Assembly (NCBI GenBank): GCA_030141605.1
Contig: JAQGDQ010000334.1
Coordinates: forward strand, 1 to 64,000
Length of the DNA stretch: 64,000 nucleotides
Reading direction: 5' to 3'
Origin: Tubiluchus corallicola
Taxonomy: Eukaryota; Priapulida; Priapulimorpha; Priapulimorphida; Tubiluchidae
Within the stretch, counting starts at the first letter, position 1. Each line of letters opens with the position of its first letter. The notes beneath the pieces are model-generated. The model was given only the letters and a program-made list of their open reading frames with translations. It searched no databases and was not told where the DNA came from. This document shows, piece after piece, positions 8,743-20,289 of this stretch. The translations under genes were made by a program, and so were the position numbers.

Positions 8743-8776
8743 AACCTCTGATATTAGGCCTGAGGGTTCTCTTTTT
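8743..8776 (+). terminator. Probable terminator after tRNA-His
   Basis: AACCTC (8743-8748) can pair with GAGGGTT (8762-8768) with one bulge. A CTCTTTTT stretch follows. It lies 11 bases after the tRNA. Confidence 0.55.
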
Positions 8777-8811
8777 ATATTTAACTTTACACCTTCTCTT
8801 AACTTTCTAGT

Positions 8812-9975
8812 ATGCAAGTACTCGCAGTAAAGGATAAGGCAACTAAGAAAGAGTTCCATAAGGTTGCACGGAAAATATACGATGGTGATCCTTGCTGGGT
8901 CCCTGTACCGGAACTGCTTATTGATAATATTTTTAATCTTAAGAAAAGCTTTTCTTATAAAAGCAGCAACAGCGCCTGCTGGATACTGAAAGATGACAAT
9001 GGAGAGCTGCTTGGCCGTATCGCTGCATTTATAAATGGCAGTAAGGCGTATACTTATAAACAACCCACTGGAGGTATAGGCTATTTTGAGTGTGTAAATA
9101 GTGAAAAGGCATCGCGTGCGCTGTTCGATACAGCAAGAGAGTGGATGCAGGAGCAGGGGATGGAGGCCATTGACGGTCCTGTTAATTTTGGAGAAAACCT
9201 TATTAACTGGGGCTTACTGGTAGATGGTTTTATGCAACAGGGGTTTGGTATGCCATACAATAAACCGTACTACCTGAAGCTATTTAGGCAGTACGGGTTT
9301 GAAGTGTATTTTGAGCAGTACAGCTACCATCTGGATATGAGTAAGCCCTTCCCGGAGCGTTTCTGGAAAATTGCGGAGTGGGTTGCTCAAAAGCCCAATT
9401 ACAGGTTTGAGCATGCGAGGTTTAATGAAAAATACATACACGATTTTAAAATAGTGTATGAGGGAGCCTGGGCAAGCCACGACAATTTTCAATCTTTTGA
9501 TATGGACGATGTAAAAAATATGGTGAAAGTGGCTAAGCTCATAGCAGATGAAGAGTTTGTATGGTTTGCTTATCACAAAGATAAGCCAGTTGCCTTTTTC
9601 GGTATGATACCTGACTGGAACCAGATACTGAAGAGGCTGGGCGGTAAAATAAACCTGTGGAACATCGCAAAGTTTTTCTATTATAAAAAAAGGAAGACAA
9701 TGACCCGTGCACGTATTCTTATCATGGGGGTTGTGCCAAAGTTTCAGGGAACAGGCCTTGAGTCGGCAATATTTTGGCATATGGACAAGGTAATGAAGCG
9801 TAAACCATGGTATAGGGAGGTGGAGCTCTCGTGGGTGGGTGATTTCAATCCCAAAATGGTATCTATATACAAATCTGTGGGAGGAGAGCACGCAAAAACA
9901 CACTACACAATGCGCTACATTTTTGACAGGTCTAAGCCGTTTGAGAGAGCTCCTAAGCTGACAAGTAGCACATAG
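8812..9975 (+). CDS. GNAT-like N-acetyltransferase-fold protein, function unknown
   Basis: This 387-residue soluble protein is of a type common in Bacteroidota and usually described as GNAT-like. Conserved-looking stretches are YDGDPCWVPVP (30-40), GPVNFGENLINWGL (about 122-135) and GVVPKFQGTGLESAIF (about 303-318). The last resembles the acetyl-CoA pyrophosphate loop region of GNAT enzymes. The protein is twice the length of a single GNAT domain, which suggests a tandem or extended fold like that of FemX or peptidoglycan acyltransferases. The substrate is not evident. It stands alone between tRNA-His and the V-ATPase operon. Confidence 0.75.
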   Translation: MQVLAVKDKATKKEFHKVARKIYDGDPCWVPVPELLIDNIFNLKKSFSYKSSNSACWILKDDNGELLGRIAAFINGSKAYTYKQPTGGIGYFECVNSEKASRALFDTAREWMQEQGMEAIDGPVNFGENLINWGLLVDGFMQQGFGMPYNKPYYLKLFRQYGFEVYFEQYSYHLDMSKPFPERFWKIAEWVAQKPNYRFEHARFNEKYIHDFKIVYEGAWASHDNFQSFDMDDVKNMVKVAKLIADEEFVWFAYHKDKPVAFFGMIPDWNQILKRLGGKINLWNIAKFFYYKKRKTMTRARILIMGVVPKFQGTGLESAIFWHMDKVMKRKPWYREVELSWVGDFNPKMVSIYKSVGGEHAKTHYTMRYIFDRSKPFERAPKLTSST

Positions 9976-10153
9976 GATCCGGGGAAGAGCGTGTAAAAGA
10001 GACAGTACTGAAATTCAATAGGGGGAAGAACCTTTAACGCAAGCACGCCAGTCACTACAGGAAGCTGTGTGGCAAAAAGGAGAGCACATCAAGTAGTAAA
10101 TAAAATTATTAGATAAATTAAGAAAAATTTATATATTTGAGGTATTAACGTGG

Positions 10154-10282
10154 TGAGGCTTTGCAAAGCGAAGGAGATTTGACTCAGTCTGAAAAAAATC
10201 CGGTGATAAGCCACAGTTTTAATGATATAAATTAGGATTTTGACGAAAGTGTTAATAAGAAGATAAGTTGTGCAAAGTCTTG
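10154..10282 (+). repeat. Dispersed intergenic repeat, copy E
   Basis: Nearly full-length copy upstream of the V-ATPase operon. The left end TGAGGCTTTGCAAAGCGAAG is well conserved and the right end is AAGTTGTGCAAAGTCTTG. A TATATTTG just before the repeat (10132-10139) is a candidate -7 box. The region 9976-10153 holds nothing else I can identify. Confidence 0.8.
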
Positions 10283-10378
10283 TAGTGCTACCAAACTTAG
10301 CGAACACAATATTTGTATAATCTTGCTTATAGTTTTACCTGTAAAAGTTATTTTAACAACTTTAATAATATCTGGATT

Positions 10379-10990
10379 ATGAGTAACAGACTTCAGGAGT
10401 TGACCGATAAAATATATCAGGAGGGTGTCTCCAAAGGAAGTGAGGAGGCTGATAAAATTGTTGCTGAGGCTAAAGGTACCGCAGAGAAAATAATTGCTGA
10501 TGCGCAGAAGCAGGCCAAGCAGATAGTGTCTGGTGCTGAGAAGAGTGCGGAGGAGATGGAGGAGAACACACGCTCGGAAATTAAGCTGGCCTCTCTTCAG
10601 GCCATTGACGCATTAAAGCAGGAGATAACACAAATTATTAATGGGGAGATTACCAGGGGTAATATTTCTGCTGCGATGAATGATGTAGCCTTTGTACAAA
10701 AAACCATTGAAGTGGCTGTAAAGAACTGGGCGGCTAAAAACAATGAAGAGCTTGACATGAGCATTATTGTACCAGCCAAAGACGAAAAAAGCATATCAGA
10801 CTATTTTGCTGGTGCTGCCAGGGGCGTTTTGGACAAAGGCTTTAAGATAGAGTCTGTCAATAATATAAAAGTCGGGTTTCATATAGTTCCGGTTGATGGC
10901 AGCTATAAAGTAAGTTTCACGGACGAGGACTTTATTAATTTTTTCAGAGAGTTTTTACGTCCTAAAGTTGTAGAGCTGCTTTTTGAATAA
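10379..10990 (+). CDS. ntpE: V-type ATP synthase subunit E
   Basis: Subunit E forms the peripheral stalk that holds the A3B3 head against the membrane part. The start is the ATG at 10379 (MSNRLQELTDKIYQEG). The in-frame ATG at 10313 would add 22 residues unlike the family. Residues 10-85 form an Ala/Glu/Lys-rich coiled coil (EEADKIVAEAKGTAEKI), typical of the E stalk. The C-terminal half is a mixed globular domain. The protein has 203 residues. It is first in the operon E-DUF2764-A-B-D-I-K. No partner subunit G/H is found nearby. Confidence 0.88.
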   Translation: MSNRLQELTDKIYQEGVSKGSEEADKIVAEAKGTAEKIIADAQKQAKQIVSGAEKSAEEMEENTRSEIKLASLQAIDALKQEITQIINGEITRGNISAAMNDVAFVQKTIEVAVKNWAAKNNEELDMSIIVPAKDEKSISDYFAGAARGVLDKGFKIESVNNIKVGFHIVPVDGSYKVSFTDEDFINFFREFLRPKVVELLFE

Positions 10991-11066
10991 TATTAATTAA
11001 ATGGGTAAGCTGATGCATTACTTATCAGGTCCTTTTTTTTACTGACAGCCTAAACAAATATTACGG

Positions 11067-11918
11067 ATGAAACATTACCATTGTTTGGTTGCCGGGTTGC
11101 CGGAAATCCGAATAGATGACAATAAGCTCAGCTACAGCTTAGAGAGCTTTAAGGAAGAGCTCCAAAAAGAGCTGTCCCAAGGGGATTTTGCCTTTATTGA
11201 TCTGTTTTATAGGAGGTTTGATAATAGTAATCTTCTCCTGTTTCTAAAAGATACTGAGGCTGCTTTGGACAGCCGTGGAACCATTAAGCATGATGATTTT
11301 GTAGAGATAGTTCAGCTTGCTAAAGAGGTTGAAGAGCCCCAAAGTGAAAAAATGCCTAGCTATTTCAAAAAGTTTATACCTGCGTACCTGGAGGATAAGC
11401 CGATTTTTGCGGAGATGTCGTGGGAAGACCAACTGACATCTCTGTATAACGATGATTCTCTAAAGTGCAACAATAAGTTTATCTCTTCATGGTTTGAGTT
11501 TAACCTGGGAATAACAAATATACTTACCGCTATTAACTGTAAAAACCATGATATACCTCTGGAGAGTGCAATAGTGGGGAACAATGAAGTTGCGATGGAG
11601 ATAAGGGGTAGCAACTCAAAAGATTTTGGCATATCGGCGATATTTCCACTTCTTGAAGATGTATTGAGAATTGCAGAGGAGTCGAACCTTTTGGAAAGGG
11701 AGAGGAGAGTGGACATGCTCAAATGGAAGTGGATTGAGGATAACGCTTTTTTCAACTATTTTACAATTGAAAAAGTATTTGCATACCTTTTGCAGCTCGA
11801 CATTATTGAAAGGTGGATAAATCTGAGCGAGGAAACAGGAAGTAAGGTGTTCAGGGAGCTTGCTGCGCGCTTGCAAGGGGCGTTTGAATTTCCGGATGAT
11901 TACAAGTTGCATAGATAA
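11067..11918 (+). CDS. DUF2764 family protein of the V-ATPase operon
   Basis: This 283-residue soluble protein belongs to a family found in V-ATPase operons of Bacteroidota and spirochaetes between subunits E and A. It begins HYHCLVAGLPEIRID and is mainly helical. The C-terminal part (WKWIEDNAFFNYFTIEKVFAYLLQLDIIERW) contains aromatic positions in a helical pattern. The operon contains no recognisable subunit C or F, so this protein may take over the role of the C subunit that links rotor and ring. That role is inferred from gene position and absence of C, not shown by sequence. Confidence 0.8.
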   Translation: MKHYHCLVAGLPEIRIDDNKLSYSLESFKEELQKELSQGDFAFIDLFYRRFDNSNLLLFLKDTEAALDSRGTIKHDDFVEIVQLAKEVEEPQSEKMPSYFKKFIPAYLEDKPIFAEMSWEDQLTSLYNDDSLKCNNKFISSWFEFNLGITNILTAINCKNHDIPLESAIVGNNEVAMEIRGSNSKDFGISAIFPLLEDVLRIAEESNLLERERRVDMLKWKWIEDNAFFNYFTIEKVFAYLLQLDIIERWINLSEETGSKVFRELAARLQGAFEFPDDYKLHR

Positions 11919-11977
11919 AAGATAACCAGACTATAAGTTAGAAGTTTAAACATATAAAAGCTTAACAATAAACACAC

Positions 11978-13735
11978 ATGTCTACCACGGGTAAAGTAAA
12001 AGGAATAATTGCCAACCTTGTTATTGTTGGGGCTGACGGTCCTGTTGCTCAGAATGAGATATGCTATCTGGAGACAAGGGGGACAGGACTGATGGCAGAA
12101 GTAATAAAAGTTATAGGTGTTGACGCTTATGTTCAGGTGTTTGAAAGTACCAGGGGCTTGAAAATCGGAGATGAAGTAAAGTTCACCGGGCGCATGCTGG
12201 AGGTAACACTTGGTCCGGGGATTCTGTCCAGAAATTACGATGGGCTTCAAAATGATCTTGACAAGATGGATGGTGTTTTTCTGAAAAGGGGAGAGTACAC
12301 CTATCCCCTTTCAAAAGATAAGCTGTGGAGCTTTAAGCCGATAGCAAATGTTGGCGATAAAGTTGAAGCAGCATCATGGCTTGGGGAGGTTGATGAAAAT
12401 AGCCAGCCGCACAAAATTATGGTGCCATTTGTGATGGAAGGGACTTTTACCGTAAAATCAATTGTGGAGGAGGGGCAGTACAACATCAATAAAGTTGTGG
12501 CAATACTGGTAGACGGTGACAAAAAAGAGCACGAAGTTACCATGGTGCAAAAATGGCCGGTTAAAAAAGCTATTAAAGCCTACCGTGAGAAGCCTCGCCC
12601 ATTCAGGCTGCTTGAAACAGGAGTTAGGATAATTGATACAATAAGCCCCATTGTAGAAGGAGGTACAGGGTTTATCCCCGGTCCGTTCGGAACAGGTAAA
12701 ACAGTACTTCAACACGCTATATCCAAGCAGGCGGAAGCTGATATTGTAATTATTGCAGCTTGTGGGGAAAGAGCAAACGAAGTTGTTGAGATATTTGCGG
12801 AGTTTCCGGAGTTGGAAGATCCGCATACAGGCAGAAAGTTGATAGAGCGTACCACCATAATAGCAAATACATCAAACATGCCGGTTGCAGCGCGGGAGGC
12901 ATCAGTGTATACTGCGATGACACTGGCCGAATATTACCGTTCTATGGGATTGAGAGTGTTGCTTATGGCAGACTCCACCTCTCGATGGGCACAAGCTCTG
13001 AGGGAGATGTCCAACCGACTGGAGGAGCTCCCCGGGCAAGATGCTTTTCCAATGGATCTGTCTGCTATTATTGCAAATTTCTATGCGAGGGCAGGCTTTG
13101 TATACCTCAATAACAACGAGACAGGGTCTGTTACGTTTGTAGGCACAGTATCCCCAGCAGGAGGAAATCTGAAAGAGCCTGTAACAGAGTCCACAAAAAA
13201 AGCTGCGCGCTGTTTCTACGCCTTGCAGCAAAGCCGCGCTGATGGTAAGCGTTACCCCGCAATAAATCCTATAGATTCGTATTCAAAATATCTGGAGTAC
13301 CCCGAGTTTCAGGACTATATAAAAGAAAAAATAGACAGTAAGTGGATAGATAGTGTAAACGAGGCAAAAGCGACCTTGCAGAGAGGCGCTGAAGTTGCAG
13401 AACAGATAAATATACTTGGGGATGATGGTGTTCCCGTAGATTACCATGTAAGGTTTTGGAAATCTGAAGTGATTGATTTTGTCATTTTGCAGCAGGATGC
13501 GTTTGACAAAGTAGATATGCTAACACCAATTGAGCGACAAACATACATGCTTAATAATGTAATGAAAGTGTGCACAACAAGCTTCACATTTGATAATTTT
13601 AACGAGGTTAGTAGTTATTTCAAACGCATCATCAACCAGTTTCGTCAGATGAACTATTCGGAGTTTAACTCGGAAAAATTTAAAAAGCACGAAAAGGAAT
13701 TGAACAATATGATAAAAGAAAGGGAAGTGGCATAA
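11978..13735 (+). CDS. ntpA: V-type ATP synthase subunit A (catalytic)
   Basis: Subunit A is the nucleotide-hydrolysing subunit of the A3B3 head. It has 585 residues. It has the N-terminal beta-barrel, the A-type insertion (about residues 115-185), and a P-loop GPFGTGKTVLQ around residue 234. The catalytic Glu region ACGERANEVVE and the SRWAQALREMSNRLEE segment follow. The stop overlaps the start of subunit B by one base (TAATG), which indicates translational coupling. Confidence 0.97.
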   Translation: MSTTGKVKGIIANLVIVGADGPVAQNEICYLETRGTGLMAEVIKVIGVDAYVQVFESTRGLKIGDEVKFTGRMLEVTLGPGILSRNYDGLQNDLDKMDGVFLKRGEYTYPLSKDKLWSFKPIANVGDKVEAASWLGEVDENSQPHKIMVPFVMEGTFTVKSIVEEGQYNINKVVAILVDGDKKEHEVTMVQKWPVKKAIKAYREKPRPFRLLETGVRIIDTISPIVEGGTGFIPGPFGTGKTVLQHAISKQAEADIVIIAACGERANEVVEIFAEFPELEDPHTGRKLIERTTIIANTSNMPVAAREASVYTAMTLAEYYRSMGLRVLLMADSTSRWAQALREMSNRLEELPGQDAFPMDLSAIIANFYARAGFVYLNNNETGSVTFVGTVSPAGGNLKEPVTESTKKAARCFYALQQSRADGKRYPAINPIDSYSKYLEYPEFQDYIKEKIDSKWIDSVNEAKATLQRGAEVAEQINILGDDGVPVDYHVRFWKSEVIDFVILQQDAFDKVDMLTPIERQTYMLNNVMKVCTTSFTFDNFNEVSSYFKRIINQFRQMNYSEFNSEKFKKHEKELNNMIKEREVA

Positions 13736-15057
13736 TGGCAACAAAAGCTTTTCAGAAAATATATACTAAGATTTCTAAGATCACCAAGGCAACCTGTACG
13801 TTAAGTGCCTCTGGTGTGGGTTATGACGAACTGGCCGAGATAAACGGGCGTCTGGCACAGGTGGTGAAAATCATGGGTGGTGAAGTTACTTTACAAGTAT
13901 TTGGAGGGACAGAAGGCATACCCACCAATGCAGAAGTTGTATTTCTCGGGAAATCACCATCTATGAAGGTGAGCGACCAGCTTTCAGGACGGTTCTTTAA
14001 CGCATTTGGCAACCCTATAGACGGTGGGCCTGCTGTAGAGGGGGAGGAGAGGGAGATAGGTGGCCCTTCGGTAAATCCTGTGCGCCGAAAACAGCCTTCT
14101 GAGCTGATAGCAACAGGTATAGCAGGTATTGACCTGAACAACACCCTTGTGTCAGGACAAAAAATACCATTCTTTGCCGATCCCGACCAGCCGTTTAATC
14201 AGGTTATGTCGATGGTAGCGTTGCGAGCCAAAACAGATAAAATCATTCTTGGAGGGATGGGACTTACTAATGATGATTACCTGTTTTTTAAAAACGTATT
14301 TGATAATGCAGGAGCGCTCGACCGTATAGTGTCGTTTGTAAATACAACGGAGGATCCTCCGGTAGAGCGCCTTCTTATACCCGATATGGCGTTGACTTCT
14401 GCGGAATACTTTGCTGTTGAAAAGAATCAAAGCGTGCTGGTACTCCTTACAGATATGACGCTTTATGCAGACGCGCTCTCCATTGTGTCCAACAGAATGG
14501 ACCAAATACCATCTAAAGATTCAATGCCGGGGTCTTTATATTCTGACCTGGCAAAAATATATGAAAAAGCGGTGCAGCTTCCTTCCGGCGGATCAATAAC
14601 AATTATTGCAGTGACAACCATCTCGGGAGGAGATATTACACATGCAATACCCGACAATACCGGATATATAACAGAAGGGCAGCTTTTCTTGCGTCGTGAT
14701 AGCGACATAGGGAAAGTCGTTGTAGATCCATTCCGGTCTCTGTCCCGGCTAAAGCAACTCGTTATAGGGGAAAAGACACGCGAAGATCATCCGCAGGTTA
14801 TGAACGCATCTATAAGGCTGTTTGCAGATGCAGCCAATGCAAAAACTAAACTGGAAAATGGATTCGACCTGACGGAGTATGATGAACGAACGCTGACATT
14901 TGCAAAAGAGTACTCCAACAAGTTACTGGCCATTGATGTGAACATTGAAACCGACGAAATGCTGGATATTGGCTGGAAATTGTTTAGCAATCATTTTAAA
15001 CGTGAAGAGGTAGGCATAAAACAGGAGTTAACCGAAAAATATTGGAGCGACAACTAA
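13735..15057 (+). CDS. ntpB: V-type ATP synthase subunit B
   Basis: Subunit B is the non-catalytic partner in the A3B3 head. The 440 residues are slightly short of the usual 460. The P-loop is degenerate as expected: the region is SGQKIPFFADPDQPFNQV with no GKT. The PSRMD-like segment appears as VSNRMDQIPSKDSMPG, and the C-terminal helical domain is present. It overlaps subunit A by one base and is followed 6 bp later by subunit D. Confidence 0.95.
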   Translation: MATKAFQKIYTKISKITKATCTLSASGVGYDELAEINGRLAQVVKIMGGEVTLQVFGGTEGIPTNAEVVFLGKSPSMKVSDQLSGRFFNAFGNPIDGGPAVEGEEREIGGPSVNPVRRKQPSELIATGIAGIDLNNTLVSGQKIPFFADPDQPFNQVMSMVALRAKTDKIILGGMGLTNDDYLFFKNVFDNAGALDRIVSFVNTTEDPPVERLLIPDMALTSAEYFAVEKNQSVLVLLTDMTLYADALSIVSNRMDQIPSKDSMPGSLYSDLAKIYEKAVQLPSGGSITIIAVTTISGGDITHAIPDNTGYITEGQLFLRRDSDIGKVVVDPFRSLSRLKQLVIGEKTREDHPQVMNASIRLFADAANAKTKLENGFDLTEYDERTLTFAKEYSNKLLAIDVNIETDEMLDIGWKLFSNHFKREEVGIKQELTEKYWSDN

Positions 15058-15063
15058 AAGCTT

Positions 15064-15662
15064 ATGGCTGTTAAATTTCAATACAATAAGATCTCACTGC
15101 AGGGATTGGACAAGCAGCTCAAGATAAGAATAAGGGCGCTGCCTACAATAAAAAATAAAGAGTCGGCACTGAGAGTCGAAGTGAAAAGGGCTAAAGAAGA
15201 GACAAAGCGTCTCGAAGCGCTATTGGAAAAAACAATAAGCCAATACAGCATGATGGTCGCCCTGTGGGATGAGTTTGACACCTCTCTTGTAGTGGTTAAA
15301 GATGTAAAAATGTCAAAGAAAAAAATTGCGGGAGTAGCTACCCCCACTTTTGAAGATGTCGATTTCGAACTGAAAGAGTTCAGTGTGTTTAATAAGCCCA
15401 AGTGGTTTCTCGATGGTATCAAGATTATAAAAGAGCTTGCCAGGATAGGTATTGAGCGTGAGTTTTATAATAGGGAGATGGAGCTGCTCGACTACGCCCG
15501 CAAAAAAACCACGCAGAAAGTAAATCTGTTTGAAAAAGTCCAAATACCGGGATATGAAGACGCTATTTTGAAGATCAAGCGCTTTCTCGAAGATGAGGAA
15601 AACCTCTCTAAGTCGGCACAGAAAATTGTAAAGTCACGCCAGCAGGAAGAGGAGGTGGTACT

Positions 15663-15666
<4 letters not shown>
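15064..15666 (+). CDS. ntpD: V-type ATP synthase subunit D
   Basis: Subunit D forms the central rotor shaft. The protein has 200 residues with long N- and C-terminal helices that would form an antiparallel coiled coil. The N-terminus (QYNKISLQGLDKQLKIR) and the Lys/Glu-rich C-terminus (AQKIVKSRQQEEEVV) fit the family. Its stop overlaps the start of subunit I in ATGA (15663-15666), a translational-coupling junction. Confidence 0.93.
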
Positions 15667-17973
<2,307 letters not shown>

Positions 17974-18020
17974 CAAGCCCTTTATTCATATAGTAGAAGA
18001 GACATAATCTACCTATAAGG

Positions 18021-18055
18021 CATCCTCTTAAAAAGTTTTAAGGGGATGTTTTTAT
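18021..18055 (+). terminator. Intrinsic terminator of the V-ATPase operon
   Basis: CATCCTCTTAAAA (18021-18033) pairs with TTTTAAGGGGATG (18036-18048), with one wobble pair and a 2-base loop. A TTTTT run follows. It lies 47 bp after the ntpK stop. Confidence 0.85.
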
Positions 18056-18184
18056 CTGTTCCATAATGAAAAGGGGAGCGGAAAGCTGCCCTTGAAGAAG
18101 TAGGAGTATAGCCGGATGCTCATAAAGTTATTCAAAGGGAAGTTTTCCCATTATATTCTTTTGTCTTGATACAAAAGAGGCAAG

Positions 18185-18720
18185 AGATCAAGCTTGTAAC
18201 TGTTTTTGATGCAAGCATGCTTATTGACTTGGTAGATCTACAGATTCTACCATACTTTTTTTCAACTCGAATTTGAATTTCATTCCACGGCAATAATTCT
18301 TGATGAATTATTTGATAAGCAGAAAGAAGCCTTATTCCCATACATTAAAACTGGAAAACTCATTGTTGACGATAGATTATTACAGATGAAGATTTAATAA
18401 AGATCCTAACGATAAGGGAAAAAAAGCCCAACCTTTCAGAGCAGGACTGTTCAGCCTTTTATCAGGCACAAAAAGACAATGCAGCCCTTATAACGAGTGA
18501 TAATATACTTAGGAAATTTGCAAAAGCAAATGATTTAGAGGTCCATGGTCATCTGTGGGTGTTTGATAGGCTAGTTGACAAGTCCTTATTAACAGGGGAA
18601 ACAGCAGTTAGTAAACTGAATGAATTATGTCGTGTGGTAAATCCGAAATTGGGTTTACCTAAAAACGAATGCCAAAAGAGAATTAGGTTATGGGGGAATA
18701 AAATAAACGCCTATGTCTGA
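18185..18720 (+). pseudogene. Decayed PIN-domain protein (DUF3368-like toxin or nuclease relic)
   Basis: Three consecutive stretches in different frames together cover a PIN-like domain. The first carries the N-terminal acidic motif VFDASMLIDL (18198-18227) and ends in a stop at 18273-18275. The second (roughly 18262-18396) resumes after a frameshift and ends in TAA. The third (about 18387-18720) carries ALITSDNILRKFAKAN, the second acidic motif of the fold, and runs to a TGA. At least two frameshifts therefore disable it. PIN proteins of this kind are RNases, often toxins paired with a small antitoxin, but I find no convincing antitoxin next to it. No functional product is expected. Confidence 0.75.
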
Positions 18721-18865
18721 ACAGAATCTATTTTTCAATATACTAACGCTCGATTTTCCTTTGGGAAACCAAGCCTTCTGAATATCCCTGTATAGTCCTT
18801 ACCACTTTTAAAAAACTCTTTTATCTTTGTCTCCTGTCAACTATAGCCGGAGTACTTATTTCCGG

Positions 18866-18996
18866 TCTTTTGATAGAGAAAAAGAAACACTCTTAGGAAC
18901 AGACGGGAAAGTCAGGAAGAGAACCTGCCGCTTGCCGGCGCAAATGGAGGCTTTGAAAAAATATACTGATAAAAAAGTAGCTTTGCAGAAGTCTTA
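18866..18996 (+). repeat. Dispersed intergenic repeat, copy F
   Basis: The left half is strongly diverged and the right end is clear (GATAAAAAAGTAGCTTTGCA, 18968-18987). It is directly followed by copy G in the same orientation. The stretch 18721-18865 holds no gene I can recognise. Confidence 0.65.
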
Positions 18997-19010
18997 ATCC
19001 GGTATCTTTG
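18982..19010 (+). promoter_or_regulatory. Promoter at the junction of repeats F and G
   Basis: TTTG at 18982-18985, inside the right end of repeat F, is 17 bases upstream of TATCTTTG at 19003-19010, a perfect -7 box that merges with the left end of repeat G. Transcription would run through repeat G into nadA. Confidence 0.55.
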
Positions 19011-19140
19011 CAAGGCAGAAGAGTTTGGTTCAGGATGAGGAATGACCAGGAAAGAGCCGTAACTTACTGATGTAAATGGGAATTTTGAAGGGGCTTTGAC
19101 GAAAATTATTGATAAAAAGATGAGCTTTGCAGAGATCTCA
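19006..19140 (+). repeat. Dispersed intergenic repeat, copy G
   Basis: One of the best-preserved copies. It has CTTTGCAAGGCAGAAG at the left, CTTACTGATGTAAATGGG in the middle and AAAAAGATGAGCTTTGCAGA at the right, 24 bp before the nadA start. TTTG at 19126-19129 and TAATTTAA at 19146-19153 are 16 bases apart and form a weak promoter candidate. Confidence 0.85.
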
Positions 19141-19163
19141 AACCATAATTTAACAGAGGTTGG

Positions 19164-20156
19164 ATGGAGGAAAAGCTAATACAAAAAATGCTGGAAGAAA
19201 AAGGATTCATTGAGGAAGGAAATGGGTCGTGTGTTGACTTGGTAGAAAAGATAAAACACCTGAAAAAAGAAAAAAATGCTGTTATACTGGGGCACTTCTA
19301 TATCACTCCTGAGCTTCAGGACATATCCGACTATCTGGGAGATTCGCTGGCATTGGCTCGCAAAGCACAAGAGACAGATGCTGATATAATTGTCTTTATA
19401 GGGGTCTGCTTTATGGGTGAAACGGCAAAAATTCTCAATCCTGATAAAAAAGTTATTGTCCCCGATATAAAGGCGGGTTGTTCTCTGGCAGAGTCGGCGC
19501 AAAGAGAAGGTTTTGAAAAGTTTCTGAGGAAGTACCCCGGACATAAGGTTATATCATATATAAACTGCCTTGCTGATATCAAAACACTTTCAGATGTAAT
19601 TGTTACATCATCAAATGCAATAAAAATCGTTGAGTCATTTCCAAAAAATGAAAAACTGATATTTGCACCGGATAAAAATTTGGGTAATTATATCAATTCA
19701 ATAACAGGGCGAAATATGGTTTTGTGGGATGGTACCTGCATAGTACATGAACAATATTCTCTGGAAAAAATTATTGCGCTGATGGAGAAGCACCCTGATG
19801 CCGAGTTTATAGCACATCCGGAGTGTAGCAGGCCTGTGCTGATGATCGCAAAATTTATTGGGTCAACTATGGCGCTGCTCAAATATGTAGAAAAAAGCAG
19901 CTCTGAGAAGTTTATCGTAGCAACAGAAAGTGGGATTCTCTACCAGATGAAAAAGGTGTGTCCCGGTAAGGAGTTTATACCTGCACCTTCCATAGATTCC
20001 ACATGTGGGTGCAATGATTGTTACTACATGAAGCTAAATACCCTGAAAAAACTTTACACATGTATGAAATATGAAGCACCAGAAATTGTACTGGACAACG
20101 ACGTCATTGAAAAATCCAGGGTGCCAATAATGAAAATGTTAGAACTATCGCAATAA
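19164..20156 (+). CDS. nadA: Quinolinate synthase A
   Basis: NadA condenses iminoaspartate with dihydroxyacetone phosphate to quinolinate in de novo NAD synthesis, using a [4Fe-4S] cluster. The 330 residues show the three-fold repeat of the family: ILGHFYITPELQDISDYLGDS, then FIGVCFMGETAKIL, and DSTCGCNDCYYMK near the C-terminus. Cys residues in VCFMGE, INCLAD and CGCNDC are candidates for cluster ligands. The usual partners nadB and nadC are not adjacent. The start ATG at 19164 lies 24 bp after repeat copy G. Confidence 0.96.
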   Translation: MEEKLIQKMLEEKGFIEEGNGSCVDLVEKIKHLKKEKNAVILGHFYITPELQDISDYLGDSLALARKAQETDADIIVFIGVCFMGETAKILNPDKKVIVPDIKAGCSLAESAQREGFEKFLRKYPGHKVISYINCLADIKTLSDVIVTSSNAIKIVESFPKNEKLIFAPDKNLGNYINSITGRNMVLWDGTCIVHEQYSLEKIIALMEKHPDAEFIAHPECSRPVLMIAKFIGSTMALLKYVEKSSSEKFIVATESGILYQMKKVCPGKEFIPAPSIDSTCGCNDCYYMKLNTLKKLYTCMKYEAPEIVLDNDVIEKSRVPIMKMLELSQ

Positions 20157-20289
20157 TACAGCCACCGGAATGCGGAAAGATAGTGCCCTTGGAAATAAAG
20201 CAATCTTGAAACATAAAATAAAAAATGCGTTTCTTTGGGATAATTTGTTAAAGCACAATGTAAAATTCTTAAACGGTAGATGCTTGTTA

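Noticed and set aside
10089-10307. Minus-strand 72-codon open frame upstream of ntpE
   Set aside because: It lies mostly in repeat copy E and its peptide resembles those from other copies of the repeat, so it is a by-product of the repeat rather than a gene.
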